NCBI GenBank assembly: GCA_040219735.1
Contig: JAVJRX010000076.1
Reading direction: 5' to 3' (one strand)
DNA from: Coleofasciculus sp040219735
Lineage (GTDB): Bacteria > Cyanobacteriota > Cyanobacteriia > Cyanobacteriales > Coleofasciculaceae
Length of the DNA: 64,000 nt
The notes under the pieces are model-generated. The model had not been told where the DNA came from, searched no databases, and saw only the letters and a list, made by a program, of their open reading frames with translations. Shown piece by piece: positions 59,423 through 64,000 of the stretch (position 1 is its first letter; each line of letters begins with the position of its first letter). A program made the translations under genes and the position numbers.

Positions 59423-62251
59423 ATGGGTCAGCAAAATCTACCACTCCAAAACGATCATCCATTTGTTGCCCTAGGACGAGTGTTGGAGACATTGCGGGAA
59501 GAGGAAAATACTGACGTGTTGATCGAGACTACTCTAAATTACCTGCAAACGGAGTTTGATTACCACCTAATCTGGATTGGGCTTTATGATCGCTTAGAGC
59601 ATCGTTTATTTGGGAAAGGGGGTATCGCTCAGACGGCGGATACCGATTTTTTGAAGCAGCGATACAACCTGCAACCGGGGGATCTTTTAGAACAGGTAGT
59701 AATCCAGCAGCGCCCGATTACCCTTCCAGATATTCAGAAAGAAAGCCGAGCTGGAGAATGGCGCCGAATTGCCGAAAACTTAGGCATTCAGGGAACATTG
59801 CTGTTGCCCTTGCGAGCCAAGGATCGATGTTTTGGCATAACCTTGTTGGGTTCAAATCAGTGGGGTATCTCTCCCAAACCTGAAGACAAAGCCCATTTAT
59901 CCATGGTTTTGGGGGGATTAGCGACGGCGTTACATGAAATAGAAGTAAATTGGCAACAATCAGCAATTAAACGCCCCGATAAACCCCTCTTTCAAGCCCT
60001 CGATGAGCTGATCAAATTGCCCAAGGTTGTTCAGCGTCTGGATAAATTGGTGTCGATGACCCAAGATTTTATCACGCCCACACGCACCAGTATTTATTGG
60101 TATAATCCGCAGCAACGCTATTTCTGGCATCGGGTGGGCAATCGCCAATCTCTCCGCAGTGTGGTGGGGTTACGAGGCTCGACAGCAGGTCTTACTGTTG
60201 CTGAAGCCAGTGACTTTTATCAGGCGCTGGCTAGGGGTCAGTTAGTGACGATTGGAACCAGTAGAAGCCAACTCCAGCCAGAAACCACAGAACATATCCT
60301 AAATCGGCTGCGGACTCGTTCATTGATGGCAGCCCCGATTCAAAGCCAGGGGGAACTCTTGGGTTTTGTGTCGGTAGAAGATGATGCTCCTCGGATTTGG
60401 GAGCGGGCAGAACGGAACTCTATACTAGCAACCGCTCAATTAGTGGCGCTGGTGGTGAGTTGTGAGGAACTAGAATCCCAAGTTCAGTTAAGCCTAAAGG
60501 ATAGCCAGTTGGTGGCAACGATTGCTCAGACAATCGCTTCTAGCCCCACGACTGAAACTGCCCTCAATGATTGTGGAAAGCTGATTTGCCAGCATCTAAG
60601 AGCCGATCGCTTTTTAATCCTACAACCTGATCCCTCGGGTCAGTTCAACCTCGTATTTGGCAAACAACCGTCGAATCGCCGTCCTTGTCCATCACCCCTA
60701 CCGCCTCTTGAGCCAGAGGAGCAGCGGTGGTTGAGTGAACAAAACAAAATGGTGGCGATTGAAGATTTAGAGGCAGATGGGCTACTGATATCCTGGCGGG
60801 ACAGTTTCACTCAACTTAATGTGCGCTCTCTGCTGCTGGAGTCCTTGTCTGTTCCCGAACATTCCCCCAACTCACCCAGCTTCGTGTTAATTATTGGTCA
60901 TGACAGTCCCCGGACATGGAACCGTAATGAACGGGATTTTGCCAAAACCATTGCCCAACTCATCCATCTGCTGCTGACTCTTTCGGGTGAGTTGGATAAC
61001 GCCAAACGTTCATTTTTGGCTCGCCAAACCCTCCAATCGGGATTATCCCTGCTCAACTGTGCCTCCAAAGATCCGGTGCGCTTTGAAAAGGCTTGGGTTA
61101 ATTATGTGGCAAAGCTGTTGGAATGTCCTCTAGTGGCGCTGCTAACCTGGACTCCCCAAATTCCTTGGGCAACGGTAACGACTGCCGTTGTTGCTGATCC
61201 CCGTTTGGCTCTCCCCCCAGATTTAACGATTCCAGTAGCAACCAACCCCTTGATTCAAGAGGCTCTAGCTACGCCCCATTTCTGCTGCTGTTTGGTGAGG
61301 GATCTGCCTGATTCGATCCGTCAATGGTTTAATAGTCCCGATATTGGTCAAATCTTGGTGATTGCGTTGCATCAGGGTAAAACCTCAGCCACGGGATTGG
61401 TACTGATTGCCGATCGCGAGGAACGGATGTGGTCTGAGGATATGCTATCGGTACTCGAAACCCTAACCCAACAGTTTACTAGTTTGCGTGAGTATCGCTA
61501 TCGTTTGATTCGGCAAACCCAAGATCGGGAAGATTTGCAAGCTCTAAACTGGTACAAACACCGATGCTTAGAGAAATTGTATCAGTCTGTGCAAGAGATG
61601 AACAATGGGTTACTGGCATTGGACTCTCAAAGCACCTATCCGGCTGAGGCGACGCAGTATGTTACTAATTCTGCTTTACAAAAGATGCGTCGTCAGCAAC
61701 TTTTGCATCAGTTAGAAGACGTTCTAGCGACATTGAATCCGATCCTCAAGCAAGAACAATGGCAACTCACGACTAACCTACGTCCCATACAGTTGGCAAC
61801 CTTGTTGAAGCGATCGCTGCGACAGGTTGAACTGTTTTATCATCAGCGTCAACTGGTGCTGAATATGCATAATGTGAGTCAGTTTACCATTTATGGCGAT
61901 CGCCTTAAGCTAGAATGCATTTTGTTAGAGTTATTGCTCACCATTGGCTTACATTCCCCTGCCGGACTTTGGATTCATCTGTGGTGCTGTCCCTTGCGTG
62001 CGGATGTCAAGCCTACTTTGCGCTCAACTTCACCTTATCCTTTATTAGAGTTACTGATTTCTGAAAGCAGTTCTCTGGAGGAGTGTCAGCAGGCTCTCAC
62101 CGCTTCACCCATAAAATCCCTACCTAGCTTAAGTATGAAAATTTGTCAACAGATTTTGCGAAGTTGGGGGGGTGATCTCCTCTTTTACCAAACTCAAGTC
62201 CATGACTATTTGATCCGGTTACTTTTGCCATTAGAACAGAATCAGAAGTAA
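59423..62251 (+). CDS. Multi-GAF protein with degenerate histidine-kinase end
   Basis: In 942 residues I see GAF-like domains at about 30-175, 205-350 and 365-515 (FDYHLIWIGLYDRL..., TRTSIYWYNPQQRYF..., ADRFLILQPDPSG...). A weaker one covers about 535-680. The end (700-940) follows kinase layout: a helical dimer region (KMRRQQLLHQLEDVLATLNPIL) and a fold with GDRLKLECILLELLLTIGLHSP in place of an N-box. The phospho-histidine motif H-E-x-x-P and the G-boxes are lacking. It is likely a sensor or scaffold without kinase activity. No GAF cysteine shows a clear bilin motif. Confidence 0.75.
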   Translation: MGQQNLPLQNDHPFVALGRVLETLREEENTDVLIETTLNYLQTEFDYHLIWIGLYDRLEHRLFGKGGIAQTADTDFLKQRYNLQPGDLLEQVVIQQRPITLPDIQKESRAGEWRRIAENLGIQGTLLLPLRAKDRCFGITLLGSNQWGISPKPEDKAHLSMVLGGLATALHEIEVNWQQSAIKRPDKPLFQALDELIKLPKVVQRLDKLVSMTQDFITPTRTSIYWYNPQQRYFWHRVGNRQSLRSVVGLRGSTAGLTVAEASDFYQALARGQLVTIGTSRSQLQPETTEHILNRLRTRSLMAAPIQSQGELLGFVSVEDDAPRIWERAERNSILATAQLVALVVSCEELESQVQLSLKDSQLVATIAQTIASSPTTETALNDCGKLICQHLRADRFLILQPDPSGQFNLVFGKQPSNRRPCPSPLPPLEPEEQRWLSEQNKMVAIEDLEADGLLISWRDSFTQLNVRSLLLESLSVPEHSPNSPSFVLIIGHDSPRTWNRNERDFAKTIAQLIHLLLTLSGELDNAKRSFLARQTLQSGLSLLNCASKDPVRFEKAWVNYVAKLLECPLVALLTWTPQIPWATVTTAVVADPRLALPPDLTIPVATNPLIQEALATPHFCCCLVRDLPDSIRQWFNSPDIGQILVIALHQGKTSATGLVLIADREERMWSEDMLSVLETLTQQFTSLREYRYRLIRQTQDREDLQALNWYKHRCLEKLYQSVQEMNNGLLALDSQSTYPAEATQYVTNSALQKMRRQQLLHQLEDVLATLNPILKQEQWQLTTNLRPIQLATLLKRSLRQVELFYHQRQLVLNMHNVSQFTIYGDRLKLECILLELLLTIGLHSPAGLWIHLWCCPLRADVKPTLRSTSPYPLLELLISESSSLEECQQALTASPIKSLPSLSMKICQQILRSWGGDLLFYQTQVHDYLIRLLLPLEQNQK

Positions 62252-62281
62252 GGCACACACAGAGAGGACAGATGGCGGAGG

Positions 62282-62303
62282 GAAAAACGGTTTTATTCCG
62301 TTT
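62282..62303 (-). terminator. Intrinsic terminator overlapping the glmU 3' end
   Basis: On the minus strand AAACGG, a short loop and CCGTTTTTCC make a stem that includes the glmU stop codon, followed by a T run. The stem is short (6 bp). Confidence 0.45.
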
Positions 62304-63651
62304 GAGATGGTAGACGCCAACCCGGTTTGACGACTTGACGCGATCGCGCAATCACCAGACAATCATCGGGTGTATTTTCGGTTACGACTGAACCCGCTGC
62401 TACTGTGACATCTTGACCCAAGGTTACGGGTGCGACAAGGACACTATTGGAACCCGTCTTCGTGCGATCGCCGATTTGGGTGCGATGCTTTTGTACCCCA
62501 TCGTAGTTGGCGGTAATCGTTCCCGCACCGATGTTCACCTGATTCCCCAATGTCGCATCCCCCAGATAAGAGAGGTGGGCGATATTCGTGCGATCGCCAA
62601 TTTGAGTGTTTTTCAGTTCCACAAAATTCCCCACCCGACAGGATTCCCCGACGATTACATGACCTCTAAGATGGGTATAGGGTCCGATTCGGCTATTCTC
62701 TTGCACCACAGAATCACTCACCACCGAATACAGCGCCGTGACATTCTTCCCTAACTGACTATTTTCAATCAGACTTCCTGGTCCAATCCGACTCCCGGAA
62801 CCAATCACTGTTTTCCCCCGCAGATGGGTTTGGGGTTCAATAATCACATCCGGTTCTAATTCTACCGTGTCATCAATGGTAATACTATCGGGATTAATTA
62901 ACGTTACTCCTGCACTCATCCATGCTTCCTTCACCCGATCCTGTAAAATTTCGTAAGCTTGGGCTAACTGGTTGCGGTTGTTGATCCCTAAAATTTCCTG
63001 GTAGTCCTCCACATCAACCGCCATTACGGGTTCTAGTTCATGAATCGCATCAGTTAAATAATATTCTTGCTGGTCATTATTCGTTTGTAGATTTGGCAGT
63101 ATTTTTGCCAATTTCTGCCAATTGAAACAATAGACTCCCCCATTAATCCGACGGTTCTGCTTTTGTGCTGTGGTGCAGTCTCGATCTTCCACAATCTGGG
63201 TGACCAGATTTTGACCATCACAAAAAACTCGCCCATATCCTTGAGGATTAGGGAGTTGCGCGGTTAAGAGGGTGGCAGCATTTTGATGGGTTTTATGGGT
63301 CTCTAATAATTGTTGCAGCGTTTGGGGGCGCAACAGGGGAACATCGCCATTCAAGACTAACAAATCCTCAGTAAATCCCTCTAAGTAGGGTAGGAGTTGT
63401 TGTACGGCATGACCGGTTCCCAATTGTTCAGTCTGCTCAACAAATTCGATATCCTGGAACTGGGCGAGAGAATTTTTCACAAGTTCTGCTTGATAGCCGA
63501 CAATCACAAGACACCGCAACGGATTGACACCAAGACAACTCTTGAGAACTCGTTCCACCATTGACAAGGAACCCAAATTGTGACATACCTTGGGCAACTT
63601 GGATTTCATTCGTGTCCCGCGCCCTGCTGCTAAAATCGCGACTGCAACCAT
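62293..63651 (-). CDS. glmU: Bifunctional GlmU: uridyltransferase / acetyltransferase
   Basis: AILAAGRGTRMKSKLPKVCHNLG is the nucleotidyltransferase start. GTGHAVQQLLPYL and NGDVPLLRP follow. A hexapeptide-repeat left-handed helix fills the C-terminal half (TVIGSGSRIGPGSLIENSQLG..., NIGAGTITANYDGVQKHRTQIGDRTKTGSNSVLVAPVTLG). At 452 residues it is full length. It makes UDP-GlcNAc for peptidoglycan and lipopolysaccharide. Confidence 0.98.
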   Translation of the reverse strand: MVAVAILAAGRGTRMKSKLPKVCHNLGSLSMVERVLKSCLGVNPLRCLVIVGYQAELVKNSLAQFQDIEFVEQTEQLGTGHAVQQLLPYLEGFTEDLLVLNGDVPLLRPQTLQQLLETHKTHQNAATLLTAQLPNPQGYGRVFCDGQNLVTQIVEDRDCTTAQKQNRRINGGVYCFNWQKLAKILPNLQTNNDQQEYYLTDAIHELEPVMAVDVEDYQEILGINNRNQLAQAYEILQDRVKEAWMSAGVTLINPDSITIDDTVELEPDVIIEPQTHLRGKTVIGSGSRIGPGSLIENSQLGKNVTALYSVVSDSVVQENSRIGPYTHLRGHVIVGESCRVGNFVELKNTQIGDRTNIAHLSYLGDATLGNQVNIGAGTITANYDGVQKHRTQIGDRTKTGSNSVLVAPVTLGQDVTVAAGSVVTENTPDDCLVIARSRQVVKPGWRLPSQTE

Positions 63652-63859
63652 GATTGAGATAGGGGTGATCTGCTACCGAATTATAGATTTTTGCTAACTG
63701 ATAATACCATAGTATGTTGTACCTAGTCGGACAAAATTAAAGTTAACGGTTGCAATCTGGGAACAGAGAACAGGAAACAGGGAACAGGCGGAACTCGTGC
63801 GCCTTGACAATCTTTAACTCACTGAACAACATTTATGTTGCCATACTCACCTGCTCATT

Positions 63860-63991
63860 GGCTCTCCCGTACCTAGGGTGATAAGCAAACCTGATTATTC
63901 TTGGAAACTTTGTGGGGCAAGACTTTCAAAACAATGTTTTTAGGGAAGCTATCACTAATATAGGCTTTTCCACCACAAGTACGGGAGAGCC
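63860..63991. mobile_element. MITE-like element, 132 bp, 13-bp perfect inverted ends
   Basis: GGCTCTCCCGTAC at 63860-63872 is matched by its exact reverse complement at 63979-63991. Further imperfect pairing follows inside. No gene fits inside and I see no clear target duplication. It may be a non-autonomous transposon or a solo insertion-sequence end pair. Confidence 0.6.
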
Positions 63992-64000
63992 GTTTTAGTT

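Overview
The window looks like chromosomal DNA of a filamentous cyanobacterium. The octamer GCGATCGC (HIP1) recurs throughout, and it carries cyanobacterial-type genes: ndhH, a cobalt exporter/sensor pair like coaT/coaR, an SLH-porin, a Synechocystis-type arsC, rppA/rppB-like regulators, and many short dispersed palindromes. The genus cannot be fixed from sequence alone.

Layout. 1-941: 3' part-missing arsS (runs off the left edge). 942-3750: a lumenal/periplasmic DUF6816-like gene whose first ~300 bp are duplicated 1,202 bp away, with a PIN-domain module between the copies. 3954-4781: CRISPR array 1 (12 repeats). 4993-5326: a MITE-like element. 5385-7217: metal(loid) permease plus a MerR regulator fused to a small thioredoxin. 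7438-10705: arsenic operon (arsR, phosphate-binding lipoprotein, acr3, arsC). 10959-23185: an almost continuous type III CRISPR-Cas operon on the minus strand. It has HD-less Cas10, Csx10, four Cas7-like RAMPs, Csx19, two small-subunit candidates, a CARF effector with a RelE-like tail, a PD-(D/E)XK-like protein, and the ring nuclease Csx3. CRISPR array 2 (23584-24080) diverges from it. I assign subtype III-D. No cas1, cas2 or cas6 is in the window.

24081-33190: a toxin-nuclease remnant, two hypothetical genes, tRNA-Val(GAC), a DprA-like gene, plsC, fabD, an IS200/IS605 element with a decayed tnpB, and an rppA/rppB-type two-component system. 33213-41332: ndhH, rsmH, a large PAS/GAF/LOV/GGDEF/EAL protein, then a tandem 325-bp non-coding repeat. 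41333-51567 is a metal-homeostasis island: coaT/coaR sharing a MerR operator, a decayed CobW-family GTPase, a His-rich SLH porin, an FAD oxidoreductase and znuA/znuC/znuB. Three near-identical AATGATAATCATT sites there suggest a Zur regulon. 51836-64000: glycine-zipper protein, IS701-like remnant, transaldolase-like gene, Uma2 protein, TIGR02391 protein, GT39 enzyme, pyrD, a multi-GAF pseudo-kinase, glmU, and another small inverted-repeat element.

Working together: the arsenic genes form an uptake, reduction, export and arsenosugar route. The CRISPR locus looks like a complete signalling system, with a cyclase (Cas10 GGDD), a CARF effector and a signal-degrading enzyme (Csx3). The metal island couples cobalt export to zinc uptake.
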